Below, piece by piece: positions 25,386-33,237 of a stretch of 64,000 bases of DNA. The stretch spans positions 1 through 64,000 of the forward strand of contig NZ_JOEA01000024.1 of the NCBI RefSeq assembly GCF_000719115.1. The letters run 5' to 3'. The notes under the pieces are model-generated. The model saw nothing but the letters and a program-made list of their open reading frames with translations. It searched no databases and was not told where the DNA came from. The DNA comes from Lentzea albidocapillata (GTDB taxonomy: Bacteria; Actinomycetota; Actinomycetes; Mycobacteriales; Pseudonocardiaceae). Within the stretch, counting starts at the first letter, position 1. Every line of letters starts with the position of its first letter. The position numbers were made by a program, and so were the translations under genes.

Positions 25386-26528
25386 CGGCGAAACGGGAGC
25401 GGGCGCCACGTCCGGACCGCGGCGGACCGCACGTGCGATCAACACCCAGTCGACGCACGCCAGCACCAGGAACAGGAACGTGAACACGATGAGCGACAAC
25501 AGGATCTGCGATGCGTCCACATGCGACACCGCGTCCTCGGTGCGCAGCAGGCCGTAGATCAGCCACGGCTGCCGCCCGATCTCCCGGAACATCCACCCGA
25601 AGATGGCCGCGACGAAGGGGAACGGAATGCCGATCACCATGAGGTACAACGGAAAGCGCATCCGGATCACGGCGTCCTTCACGAGCAACGGCAGCGTGAG
25701 CCAGCTGACCATCGTCAGGCCCATCCCGATGAGGATCATGAACCCGAGCGGTGCGCCGATCCACGGCGCCGCCTCGGTCTTGTCCGGCTGGAACTTCGCG
25801 ATCACCGGGAACTGCGCGAACCCTGCCCCGATCAACGCCGGAGTGGCCAGCACCGTGGTGACCACGCCCATCCGCAACGAGCGCCGGAAGAAGTCGACCT
25901 CGGGCGTCCGCTTGATGAAGTGGTACGCCGACACCCCGGTCATGAACACGCCACCGGCCGTGATCGCCGCGAAGACCACGTGCGTCAGTGCCGAGGTGAA
26001 GGTCGGGTTGGTCAGCAACGCGCCGAAGTCGTCGAGCCGCAACACGTTCCCGTCGACCCGGTAGCCGACGGGGTGCTGCAGGAACCCGTTCGCCGCCATG
26101 ATCCAGAACGCCGACGCGAACGCGGTCAGCGCCGTCAGGTACAGCAACGCGAGATGCAGCCAGCGGTTGAGCCTGCCCCAGCCGAAGATCCACAGCCCGA
26201 GAAACGTCGACTCCAGGAAGAACGCGATCAGCGTCTCCATCGCGAGCGGCGCACCGAACACGTCACCGGCGTAGGTCGCGAGCCCCGACCAGTTCAGTCC
26301 GAACTGGAACTCCATCACGATGCCGGTGACGATCCCCAGCGCGTAGTTGATCACGTAGATCCGGCCCCAGAACCGCGTCATCCGCTCGTGCACGGGCGCG
26401 CCGGTGATCGTGAACCTCGTCTGCATGACCACGAGCAGGGTGACCAGGCCCAGCGTGAGCAGCACGAACAGGAAGTGGAACGACGTGGTCGTCGCGAACT
26501 GGAGCCGGGCGAGGTCTACTGCGCTCAT
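25365..26528 (-). CDS. cydA: Cytochrome bd oxidase subunit I (CydA), short Q-loop
   Basis: 387 residues against 450-520 in most family members. The haem b595 ligand is probably His18 (TSFHFLF); EFQFGLNW, ESTFLGLWIFGW, LTHVVFAAITAG and GRQPW are conserved. The Q-loop is nearly gone: the QPMK motif appears as QPDKTEAAPW and leads straight into the next helix. The quinol-site lysine may remain but its acidic partner is unclear. The stop codon lies in the last bases of the tnpB element's right end. This is the first gene of the interrupted cydABDC operon. Confidence 0.88.
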   Translation of the reverse strand: MSAVDLARLQFATTTSFHFLFVLLTLGLVTLLVVMQTRFTITGAPVHERMTRFWGRIYVINYALGIVTGIVMEFQFGLNWSGLATYAGDVFGAPLAMETLIAFFLESTFLGLWIFGWGRLNRWLHLALLYLTALTAFASAFWIMAANGFLQHPVGYRVDGNVLRLDDFGALLTNPTFTSALTHVVFAAITAGGVFMTGVSAYHFIKRTPEVDFFRRSLRMGVVTTVLATPALIGAGFAQFPVIAKFQPDKTEAAPWIGAPLGFMILIGMGLTMVSWLTLPLLVKDAVIRMRFPLYLMVIGIPFPFVAAIFGWMFREIGRQPWLIYGLLRTEDAVSHVDASQILLSLIVFTFLFLVLACVDWVLIARAVRRGPDVAPAPVSPMVVTLW

Positions 26529-26660
26529 GAGTAGGGACGGTATGTGTAGCGCGCCTACTTATTAAGGCCCGAAAGCGCATCTCAGGGGGATCTCAGGGCT
26601 GACCCTGACGGAAGATTTCAGGGACCACTCGCAGGGCCCGGATCAGTAGGGTTGCTACCC
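26529..26660. promoter_or_regulatory. Divergent cydA/padR control region
   Basis: 132 bases separate the divergent starts. TCAGGG recurs at 26581, 26593 and 26618, and TCAGGG-CTGA-CCCTGA (26593-26608) is a perfect 6-bp inverted repeat. A PadR-family repressor encoded beside it is a natural candidate to bind here. GTAG-CGCGC-CTAC (26545-26557) is another small palindrome. No clear promoter hexamers seen. Confidence 0.4.
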
Positions 26661-26999
26661 ATGAAGCCCGACGCGCTACGCGGCCACCTCGACGCGTTGC
26701 TGCTGGCCACGCTCGACGGCGAGCAGCTGCACGGCTACGCGATCATCGAAGCGTTGCAGCAGGGCAGCGGGGGTGCGCTGGACCTCCCGACGGGCACGGT
26801 CTATCCGGCGTTGCGCAGGCTCGAACGAGCCGGGCACGTCAGCAGTGACTGGAGCACGGTCGGCGGACGCAAGCGCCGCACCTACAAGCTCACGCAGGCG
26901 GGGCAGCGCGCGTTGAACGCCGAACGCGACGCGTGGCGCGAGTTCACGACGGTGATCGACGGGGTGCTGGGAGGTGGTGGCAAGTGGGCGCAGTCCTGA
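26661..26999 (+). CDS. PadR-family transcriptional regulator
   Basis: 112 residues with the PadR winged helix: LDALLLATLDGEQLHGYAIIEAL, PTGTVYPALRRLERAGHV (recognition helix) and GGRKRRTYKLTQAGQRAL wing. It is a short PadR form with a brief C-terminal helix. ATG 26661 behind TAGGG. It leads a run of overlapping genes, and the next gene starts inside it. Short PadRs paired with a membrane protein of the permease-prefix type are common and usually control that operon. Confidence 0.9.
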   Translation: MKPDALRGHLDALLLATLDGEQLHGYAIIEALQQGSGGALDLPTGTVYPALRRLERAGHVSSDWSTVGGRKRRTYKLTQAGQRALNAERDAWREFTTVIDGVLGGGGKWAQS

Positions 27000-27676
27000 C
27001 TGGCGAGGACGTGATCGACAGGTACGTGACCGATCTCGGGTCGCGGTTGCAGGGCTCGCGCAAACAGGTCCGCGACCTGCTCACCGAGACCCGCGACAGC
27101 CTCACCGACGCCACCGAGGCGCATCTGGATCGCGGGCTCACGGAGGAGGAGGCCCAGCAGCGCGCGGTCGAGGAGTTCGGGCCGGTGCGTGAGATCGCGA
27201 ACGAGTACCAGGCCGAACTGGCCGTCGCGTACGGCACGCGCACGCTCGTCTGGCTCGCGATCGTGCTGCCGCTGATGCACATGGCGTGGGAGTACGGCCG
27301 GATGCTGCTCATCGGGCCGTGGCAGGACTTCGCCACGATGCCGCCGGCTTGGTACCTGTTCATCGCCAAGGCCAACGACCTGACCAGCGGCGCCGCGTCC
27401 GGCGTGGCGCTGGTGGCGTTGATCCTCGGACGGTTCCTGGCCCGCGGATACGACACGAAGCTGCTCGCCAGGATCGGTGCGTCCATCGCGATCGTGGCCG
27501 TCGGCGTGGTGCTGCTCGGCAACATCTCGATCATCCTGGCGACCGCGCACCTCGACGCGTCCCGGCTGGTGCAGTCCTCGCCGATGGTCGTCGCGACCGC
27601 GATCACCTGGATCGTGATCGTCCGGCTCGGTCTGCTCGCTCGCCGCTGCCTGAGCTGTGCCACGATCGTCGCGTGA
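26984..27676 (+). CDS. PadR-associated membrane protein with N-terminal HAAS-type domain
   Basis: 230 residues. Residues 5-70 are a charged helical domain (VIDRYVTDLGSRLQGSRKQV, LTEEEAQQRAVEEFGP) like the permease-prefix/HAAS domains that sit next to PadR regulators. Four TM helices follow (near 80-98, 125-145, 155-175 and 195-215). GTG 26984 behind GGGAGG, overlapping padR by 16 bases. The role is unknown, probably envelope sensing or stress. Confidence 0.78.
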   Translation: MGAVLTGEDVIDRYVTDLGSRLQGSRKQVRDLLTETRDSLTDATEAHLDRGLTEEEAQQRAVEEFGPVREIANEYQAELAVAYGTRTLVWLAIVLPLMHMAWEYGRMLLIGPWQDFATMPPAWYLFIAKANDLTSGAASGVALVALILGRFLARGYDTKLLARIGASIAIVAVGVVLLGNISIILATAHLDASRLVQSSPMVVATAITWIVIVRLGLLARRCLSCATIVA

Positions 27677-27981
27677 CCAACGCCCTGATCTACCTGATCG
27701 TGATGATCGCCGTCGCGGCAGTGGTGTTCCTGCTCGCGGCGTTGGTGTTCGGGCGCGGCGAGGAGCTCGCGCCGCTGCCACCCGGAGCGTCGCCCACGCG
27801 GCTGCCCTCCGACGACATCACCGAGGACGACGTCCGCGAGCTGAAGTTCCAGCAGGTCTTCCGCGGTTACAAGATGACCGAGGTCGACTGGGCGTTGCAG
27901 CGGCTCGCGACCGAGGTAGAGACGCTGCGTGCGCGCGTGCACGAGCTCGAGGAGCTGGAGAGCAGTGAGCACCGAGCTTGA
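27673..27981 (+). CDS. Small DivIVA-domain membrane protein
   Basis: 102 residues: one N-terminal TM helix (ALIYLIVMIAVAAVVFLLAA), a proline-rich linker and a DivIVA-like motif (ITEDDVRELKFQQVFRGYKM then TEVDWALQRL) ending in a coiled coil. DivIVA proteins organise polar growth and division in actinobacteria; this short form matches the one between gpgS and tag in mycobacteria (Rv1209, from memory). GTG start overlaps the upstream stop. Confidence 0.85.
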   Translation: MTNALIYLIVMIAVAAVVFLLAALVFGRGEELAPLPPGASPTRLPSDDITEDDVRELKFQQVFRGYKMTEVDWALQRLATEVETLRARVHELEELESSEHRA

Positions 27982-28366
27982 GCTGACCGTCCAGGTCGCG
28001 GCGCCGCCGGACACGATCTTCCGGGCCATGACCGACTGGGAACGCCAGTCGGAGTGGGTGTTCGGCACGCGCGTGTCCGTCGTCGAGGGTGACGGGAGGT
28101 CGGTCGGCAGCGAGATCGACGCCGTGACGTTCGGCGTCAGCGACCGCATGCGGATCACGCGCTGGGACCCGCCGCACGCCGTCGAGGTCGTGCACCTGGG
28201 CAAGATCGTCCGCGGCACCGCCACGTTCGCGGTGCGCGGCAGCCGTTTCGTGTGGACGGAACGCCTCGACGTGCCGTTCTTCTACCCGTTGGTGAAGCCG
28301 CTCTTCGTGCTGATGCTGCGCCGCTCGCTGCAGCGGTTCGCTCGTTTCGCGGAGGGGTACCGGTGA
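27965..28366 (+). CDS. SRPBCC (polyketide cyclase/START-like) protein
   Basis: 133 residues from GTG 27965. The fold is suggested by the opening strand TELELTVQVAAPPDTIFRAM, the WERQSEWVFG helix region and the closing helix KPLFVLMLRRSLQRFARFAE. These proteins bind small hydrophobic ligands; no catalytic residue is evident. It starts inside the DivIVA gene and its stop overlaps tag, so it belongs to the same operon. Confidence 0.8.
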   Translation: MSTELELTVQVAAPPDTIFRAMTDWERQSEWVFGTRVSVVEGDGRSVGSEIDAVTFGVSDRMRITRWDPPHAVEVVHLGKIVRGTATFAVRGSRFVWTERLDVPFFYPLVKPLFVLMLRRSLQRFARFAEGYR

Positions 28367-28935
28367 TCTCCCGTTGTCCCTGGGGCGACTCGACCCCGGA
28401 TTACGCCGAGTACCACGACACCGAGTGGGGCGTGGAGGTGCACGGCACGCCCGAGCTCTACGAGCGGATGTCGCTGGAGGCGTTCCAGTCCGGGCTGTCG
28501 TGGATCACGATCCTGCGCAAGCGGCCGGCGTTCCGCGCGGCGTTCGGCGGCTTCGACCCGGTGCTGGTGGCGGAGTTCGGCCCCGCCGACGTAGAACGCC
28601 TGATGGCCGACGCGGGCATCGTCCGGAACCGGCTGAAGATCGACGCCGCGATCCACAACGCGCGGGTGATCGTCTCGGAGGGTGTCGAGCTGGACGCGCT
28701 GCTGTGGTCGTTCGCGCCCACCGCCCACGTGCGGCCCGCCACGTTCGCGGACGTGCCGGCGATCACGGGCGAGTCCAAGGCGATGGCCAAGGAGCTGAAG
28801 AAGCGCGGCTTCAAGTTCCTGGGCCCCACCACGTGCTACGCGCTCATGCAGGCGACCGGCATGGTCGACGACCACATCGCGACCTGCTTCCGCGCCAGTG
28901 CCCGGCCTTCGGCCACGTCAGCTGGTCGGTCATGA
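28363..28935 (+). CDS. tag: DNA-3-methyladenine glycosylase I (Tag)
   Basis: 190 residues. It removes 3-methyladenine from alkylated DNA. The zinc site uses the early Cys (SRCPWGD), the first His (EYHDTEWG) and the C-terminal DDHIATC pair; DTEWG holds the base-recognition Glu and Trp, and SWITILRKR is conserved. GTG start overlaps the upstream TGA. The operon position between gpgS and the DUF3117 gene mirrors mycobacterial tagA. Confidence 0.92.
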   Translation: MISRCPWGDSTPDYAEYHDTEWGVEVHGTPELYERMSLEAFQSGLSWITILRKRPAFRAAFGGFDPVLVAEFGPADVERLMADAGIVRNRLKIDAAIHNARVIVSEGVELDALLWSFAPTAHVRPATFADVPAITGESKAMAKELKKRGFKFLGPTTCYALMQATGMVDDHIATCFRASARPSATSAGRS

Positions 28936-29318
28936 CCGACATCCACGCACTGATCGTGCGGCTTCGAGCCGAGATCAAGAACGTCGAGGACATCGCACGC
29001 GGGACGGCCCCGATCCAGTGGACGGCAGTCGGCCACCGTGTCGCGAGCAGAGCGGGCGAAGTGGTGGGCAACTTCGAGAACGAGGGCAATGCGCGCCACG
29101 CGGCGTGGCACGACCCGATGACGGTCGTCATCCGGTGCGTCAAGGACCGCCTGATCGTGTCGAGGTGTGAAGACGTGATCGGAGCCCGAGACCTTTCGAA
29201 CTACGGCGCTCCCGGTCTTCTGGACGGTGATCCGGAGGCGGCGGCGGTCGTCCTCGCTGTTGAGACGGTGATCGACCTGGCGTCCGGGTACACCCGTGGT
29301 TCCGACGTGACGAAGTGA
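28932..29318 (+). CDS. DUF6221-like protein, unknown function
   Basis: 128 residues with the look of the actinobacterial DUF6221 family: an N-terminal helix IHALIVRLRAEIKNVEDIAR, a central HAAWHDPMTVVIRCVKDRLI (the usual HxxxHDP motif) and a short C-terminal helix ending near a tyrosine. ATGA overlap with tag. Function unknown. It ends the six-gene operon that starts with padR. Confidence 0.6.
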   Translation: MTDIHALIVRLRAEIKNVEDIARGTAPIQWTAVGHRVASRAGEVVGNFENEGNARHAAWHDPMTVVIRCVKDRLIVSRCEDVIGARDLSNYGAPGLLDGDPEAAAVVLAVETVIDLASGYTRGSDVTK

Positions 29319-29358
29319 GATCCGCGCCGCGCGGAAGGTGGCGGCGCGGAGCATGGCC

Positions 29359-29380
29359 GGTGCGGTCTCGGAACCGCACC
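29359..29380. terminator. Hairpin between convergent operons
   Basis: GGTGCGGT (29359-29366) pairs with ACCGCACC (29373-29380) around a 6-base loop. It lies between the converging tag operon and enoyl-CoA hydratase gene and could serve both strands. No T-tract. Confidence 0.5.
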
Positions 29381-29393
29381 GACCGGTGGCGGG

Positions 29394-30179
29394 CTACCGC
29401 CCGATGAACTTCGGCGCCCGCTTGTTCACGAACGCGTCGACCGCCTCGCGGTGGTCCTCGGTCGCGCCGCAGTCGGCCTGGGTGCGCCGCTCGGCCTCCA
29501 GCGCGTCCTCCAGCGTCCCGTCCGCCGCCGCGGCCAGCGCTTCCTTGATCTTCGCGTACGCGGTAGTGGGCCCGGCTGCCAGCCGAGCGGCCAGCAGGTG
29601 CGCGGTGGACAGCAGTTCGTCGTCCGGCACGACCTGGTTGACCATGCCGACCCGCAACGCCTCCTCGGCGCCGACGGGCTGGGCGAGCAGCATCATCTCC
29701 ATCGCGCGGCCGTGGCCGATCAGCCGCGGCAGCGTGTAGGACGCGCCGGAGTCCGCCGTCAGGCCGACGTTCGCGAAGGCCATCAGGAACTTCGCGGACG
29801 TCCCCGCGATGCGCAGGTCCGCGGCGTAGGCGAACGACGCGCCCGCGCCGGCCGCGCTGCCGTTGACCGCGGCGATCACCGGCTTCGGCATGCCGATCAG
29901 CTCGCGCACGATCGGGTTGTAGTGCTTCTCGACGGTGTGCAGCGGCGCCGGATCACCGGCCTGCAGCAGGCCGATGTGCTCCTTGAGGTCCTGACCCGCG
30001 CAGAACGCCCTGCCCGCACCCGTGATCACCACCGCGCGCACCGACTCGTCCGCCGCCGCCTCCTTCAGCGCGGCGAGGAACGCCACCTTCAGCGTGACGG
30101 TGAAGGCGTTGAACGACTCGGGGCGGTTGAACGTGAGCGTGCGCACACCATCGGCGTCGTCGACGAGGAGCTCGGACAC
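29394..30179 (-). CDS. Enoyl-CoA hydratase/isomerase (PaaG-like crotonase)
   Basis: 261 residues from GTG 30179 behind GGAGGT. Crotonase motifs: NRPESFNAFT, GAGRAFCAGQDL (oxyanion hole), AAVNGSAAGAGASFAYAADL (second oxyanion Gly) and FANVGLTADSGASYTLPRLI, where the Asp after LTA is the isomerase-type acidic residue. Resemblance to PaaG and the PaaX regulator 10 bases upstream on the same strand suggest phenylacetate-type or related aromatic acyl-CoA metabolism. No other paa gene is in view. Confidence 0.88.
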   Translation of the reverse strand: MSELLVDDADGVRTLTFNRPESFNAFTVTLKVAFLAALKEAAADESVRAVVITGAGRAFCAGQDLKEHIGLLQAGDPAPLHTVEKHYNPIVRELIGMPKPVIAAVNGSAAGAGASFAYAADLRIAGTSAKFLMAFANVGLTADSGASYTLPRLIGHGRAMEMMLLAQPVGAEEALRVGMVNQVVPDDELLSTAHLLAARLAAGPTTAYAKIKEALAAAADGTLEDALEAERRTQADCGATEDHREAVDAFVNKRAPKFIGR

Positions 30180-30189
30180 TGGACCTCCA

Positions 30190-30987
30190 TCAAGCAGTGG
30201 AAACGTTGCGTACCGGCCGCAGGCACTCGTCGACGAAACGACTCGTGCCCGGTGCCAGCCGCAGTGTCTGTTCGTCGAAGAACGACGCTGCCGCGTGCCC
30301 CGGCCAGTCCGGTGGCAACAGTTCAGCAGGAAGACCGGGATCGCGGAACAGGAACTTGCGCCACGCGTGCAGCAGCTGCTGTGAGGCCGCGAACGCCGCC
30401 GCGTCGTCCGTTTCGTCCACAACGGACACCTTCTCGTGCCAGTGCGCGACGAACGCGGCGTAGTCGCGGCCCAGTTCGGCCAGGTCCCACGCCTTCGCCG
30501 CGAGCTCGGCGTCGCCACCGTCGTGTGAACCGTGAAAAGTTCGTGCCGCGACTTCCTCGGCGGCCAGCACGTCGGCCAGCTCCGGGGACGGCCGGGGAGC
30601 GATCCACGTCACAGGACCGAGCGCGCCGTAGCCGAGCAGTTGCAGCTCCGACGCCAGGTGGTCGCGCGAGTCGCGGCCCGGCATCTCCTCCAGCACCACC
30701 ACGTGCCAGCGTCCGTCCCACGTGGACGGCCCGGTGCGGTAGATGCGGGCGGCGGCCTCGTCGAGCCTGCGTTCCCCGCGAGGTGTCATGGCGTATCCGG
30801 GCCCGTCAGGCAACCGGGACGGCTGCAACCAGCCCTGCCGCACGGTGCGCGACACGGCCGTGCGGACGGCCGGCGCGGCGAAACCCAGAGGCTCGAGCAA
30901 CCGGACGAGCGCGGCGATGGTGGCGGCGCCACCACGCTCGCGCAGGTGGCCGCCGTAGACGTCGAAGAGCGCGGAACGGGCTCGCAC
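30190..30987 (-). CDS. PaaX-family transcriptional regulator
   Basis: 265 residues with the PaaX layout: N-terminal winged helix (SALFDVYGGHLRERGG, AVRTAVSRTVRQGWLQPSR), central dimer domain (WDGRWHVVVLEEMPGRDSRD) and the C-terminal helical domain (AHWHEKVS, HAWRKFLFRDPGLPAELLPP). PaaX repressors respond to phenylacetyl-CoA. Ten bases separate it from the enoyl-CoA hydratase it probably controls. Confidence 0.9.
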   Translation of the reverse strand: MRARSALFDVYGGHLRERGGAATIAALVRLLEPLGFAAPAVRTAVSRTVRQGWLQPSRLPDGPGYAMTPRGERRLDEAAARIYRTGPSTWDGRWHVVVLEEMPGRDSRDHLASELQLLGYGALGPVTWIAPRPSPELADVLAAEEVAARTFHGSHDGGDAELAAKAWDLAELGRDYAAFVAHWHEKVSVVDETDDAAAFAASQQLLHAWRKFLFRDPGLPAELLPPDWPGHAAASFFDEQTLRLAPGTSRFVDECLRPVRNVSTA

Positions 30988-31253
30988 CCGGCCCAGTCTG
31001 TCACGACACGACCAAGGCCGTTCAGGTCGCGACGGCCGCGGTCGAGGGCTCAGACCGGCGCGACACGGCCGACTGTGCAGAAAGTGTTGCCTAGTCGTGA
31101 AAACAGGTGTTGATCAGGCACAAGCCAAGATCGACAACTGTCACCCGGACTCGCCAAAAGATCGGTTCGGTTTCGCCCCTGAGTCGCCATAGGGGAGAAT
31201 GGAGCCGATCCGGCCTGGCCGGACGGGGAAGATGTTGACGGAGGGAGCACGCG

Positions 31254-31421
31254 ATGGCGGCCATGAAGCCCCGGACCGGCGACGGTCCCCTCGAGGTCAC
31301 CAAGGAGGGACGCGGCATCGTCATGCGCGTGCCGCTCGAGGGTGGTGGGCGCCTTGTCGTCGAGATGTCGGCGGACGAGGCCAGCGCCTTGGGCGACGCG
31401 CTGAGGGCCGCCGCCGGCTGA
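31254..31421 (+). CDS. DUF3117 miniprotein
   Basis: A 55-residue protein that is nearly invariant across actinobacteria: MAAMKPRTGDGPLEVTKEGR then a GGGRLVVEMSADEASALGDA ending. ATG with GGAGGG 8 bases upstream, followed by a strong terminator, so it is a single-gene unit. In mycobacteria it lies between tagA and glgA (Rv1211, from memory). Function unknown; the conservation suggests a basic role. Confidence 0.9.
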   Translation: MAAMKPRTGDGPLEVTKEGRGIVMRVPLEGGGRLVVEMSADEASALGDALRAAAG

Positions 31422-31448
31422 GGCATCCCGGCGAGGAAGCAGTGTTGA

Positions 31449-31477
31449 GCCCCGGTTTCCACAGTGGAGACCGGGGC
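31449..31477 (+). terminator. Terminator after the DUF3117 gene
   Basis: GCCCCGGT (31449-31456) pairs with ACCGGGGC (31470-31477), and TCCAC/GTGGA extends the stem inside, leaving a single-base loop. Only weak T content follows. It is compact and very stable. Confidence 0.75.
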
Positions 31478-31562
31478 ATCGCTTCGTTCCTGCCCGGGGT
31501 TAGCCCGGCTCAAGCCCTGGGTGAGAATGAACGGTCGTTAATGCAATAGGGGAGGTCCAACC

Positions 31563-32993
31563 GTGGCGTCGACGGTGCCGTCAGTACCAACCAAGCTCGT
31601 GGACGTCGAGGTGGCCACCACCACGCGCCGCAACGTTCCGGCGGTCGTGCTCGCGGCCACGGGACCGGCGCTCGGACCGGGCGGCGAGGGCATCGACGTC
31701 TCCGACCTGACCGGCAAGGCCGGCGAGGCGGTGCGGCACGACGGGACCTGGACGCTCGGTGTCGGCACCGGGTCGCTCGCCGACTACCGCGCGGCAGGCG
31801 CCAGTCTCGTGCGCGCGCTGAGCGGCGAGGACGCGCCGAAGACCGCCGATGTCCTGCTGACCCCGGACTTCGACGCCGGCAAGGTGCGCGCGTTAGTGCT
31901 GGGCGTGGCGCTCGGCGGCTACCGCTTCAAGGTCACCGGCGAGGACGCCCCGAAGCGCGTCGGTTCGCTGCGGCTCGTGGCGAGTGACACCGGGTTCGAG
32001 GAGGTGCTGACGTCGGCCGCGCTGAAGGCCCACGCGCTCGCCACCGCGACGTCGCTGGCACGTGATCTCGCCAACACGCCGTCCAACGTCAAGGACCCGC
32101 GCTGGCTCACCACGACCGCCGCCAGGCTGGCGGACAAGGTCGACGGGCTCAGCGCCACCGTGCGCGACGAGAAGTGGCTGGCACAGCAGGGCTTCGGCGG
32201 CGTGCTGGCGGTCGGCGGCGGATCCGCCCGCCCGCCGCGGTTCCTGGAGCTGACGTACGGCACCACCGGCCCGCACCTGGTGTTCGTCGGCAAGGGCATC
32301 ACGTTCGACACGGGCGGCATCTCGGTGAAGCCCGCGGACGGCATGCACCTCATGCGCACCGACATGGCGGGCGGCGGTGCGGTGATCGCCGCGCTGCTGG
32401 CCGTGGCGCGCAGGCAGCTGCCGATCAGGGTCACCGGGCTCGTGCCGTGCGCGGAGAACCACGTGAGCGGCTCGGCGTACCGGCCGGGCGACGTCGTGCG
32501 CCACTACGGCGGCGCGACCACCGAGGTGACGAACACCGACGCCGAGGGCCGCATGGTCCTGGCCGACGCGCTGGCGTACGCGGTGAAGAACCTGAAGCCC
32601 GACCTCGTCGTGGACGTGGCGACGCTGACCGGCGCGATGAAGGTCTCGCTCGGCCTGCGCACGGGCGGGGTGTTCAGCTCGTCCGACGAGGTCGCGGCGC
32701 AGGTCGTCGAGGCCGGGGCGAACGTCGGCGAGAAGTGGTGGCGGATGCCGCTGCTGGAGGAGCACGTCAGCGCGGTCGCCAGCGAGATCGCGGACTACAA
32801 GCAGTGCCCGCCCGGCCCCGGTGGCGTCACGGCGGCGCTGTTCCTGCAGAAGTTCGCGGGCGACGTGCCGTGGGCGCACCTCGACATCGCGGGCCCGGCG
32901 CGCTCGGAGAAGGTCTACGACGAGGTCGTCGCGGGAGCCACCGGCTTCGGCGCGCGGACGCTGGTCGAGCTGGCTGAAAAATATTCGCGCTAG
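31563..32993 (+). CDS. pepA: Leucyl aminopeptidase PepA (M17)
   Basis: 476 residues. A dizinc/manganese cytosolic aminopeptidase. Metal and catalytic residues are in GKGITFDTGGISVKP (Lys, Asp), MRTDMAGGGAV (Asp) and NTDAEGRMVLAD (Asp, Glu and the catalytic Arg). The N-terminal macro-like domain covers residues 1-160. GTG start. Some PepA proteins also bind DNA. The TAG stop is at the first base of a long palindrome that follows. Confidence 0.93.
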   Translation: MASTVPSVPTKLVDVEVATTTRRNVPAVVLAATGPALGPGGEGIDVSDLTGKAGEAVRHDGTWTLGVGTGSLADYRAAGASLVRALSGEDAPKTADVLLTPDFDAGKVRALVLGVALGGYRFKVTGEDAPKRVGSLRLVASDTGFEEVLTSAALKAHALATATSLARDLANTPSNVKDPRWLTTTAARLADKVDGLSATVRDEKWLAQQGFGGVLAVGGGSARPPRFLELTYGTTGPHLVFVGKGITFDTGGISVKPADGMHLMRTDMAGGGAVIAALLAVARRQLPIRVTGLVPCAENHVSGSAYRPGDVVRHYGGATTEVTNTDAEGRMVLADALAYAVKNLKPDLVVDVATLTGAMKVSLGLRTGGVFSSSDEVAAQVVEAGANVGEKWWRMPLLEEHVSAVASEIADYKQCPPGPGGVTAALFLQKFAGDVPWAHLDIAGPARSEKVYDEVVAGATGFGARTLVELAEKYSR

Positions 32994-33155
32994 GGCCTGT
33001 ATCGAAGTCTGGTTCGATGAGAGTCGCGCTTGAGGTGGTTCCTGGTGGTGCGGCCGAAGGGCCCGCATACCGCTGTTGTATGTGGGCCCTTCGGCCGTGC
33101 CGCCAGGGGCCGCCTCGGGCCCGGCTATCGCGGACCAGACTTCGATACAGGCCCT
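32992..33155. repeat. 164-bp near-perfect palindrome with 22-bp perfect ends (MITE-like or structured RNA)
   Basis: The outer 22 bases (32992-33013, AGGGCCTGTATCGAAGTCTG onward) are repeated exactly in reverse at 33134-33155. Inside, 39 bases of each half (33032-33070 and 33078-33116) pair with seven differences, every one a transition that would still form a G-U pair in RNA. Only a 7-base loop (33071-33077) separates the halves. It starts at the pepA stop. No target-site duplication is evident. It could be a terminal-inverted-repeat miniature transposon or a transcribed hairpin. Confidence 0.8.
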
Positions 33156-33237
33156 GGTCCCTACGATCTGCCCATACGAGACGGCGAAGTTCCACGGCAT
33201 GATGTGAGCGCCTTCACACCGTTGTAGAGGAGCTCTC

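Noticed and set aside
29394..30987. A complete phenylacetate degradation cluster
   Set aside because: Only a PaaX regulator and one crotonase are present; no paaABCDE or paaK in view.
31097..31192. 31-codon frame upstream of the DUF3117 gene
   Set aside because: No ribosome binding site, no recognisable protein, and not needed to explain the region.
32992..33155. Palindrome as an ordinary Rho-independent terminator
   Set aside because: Far too long, no T-tract, and 22-bp perfect outer ends are unlike terminators.
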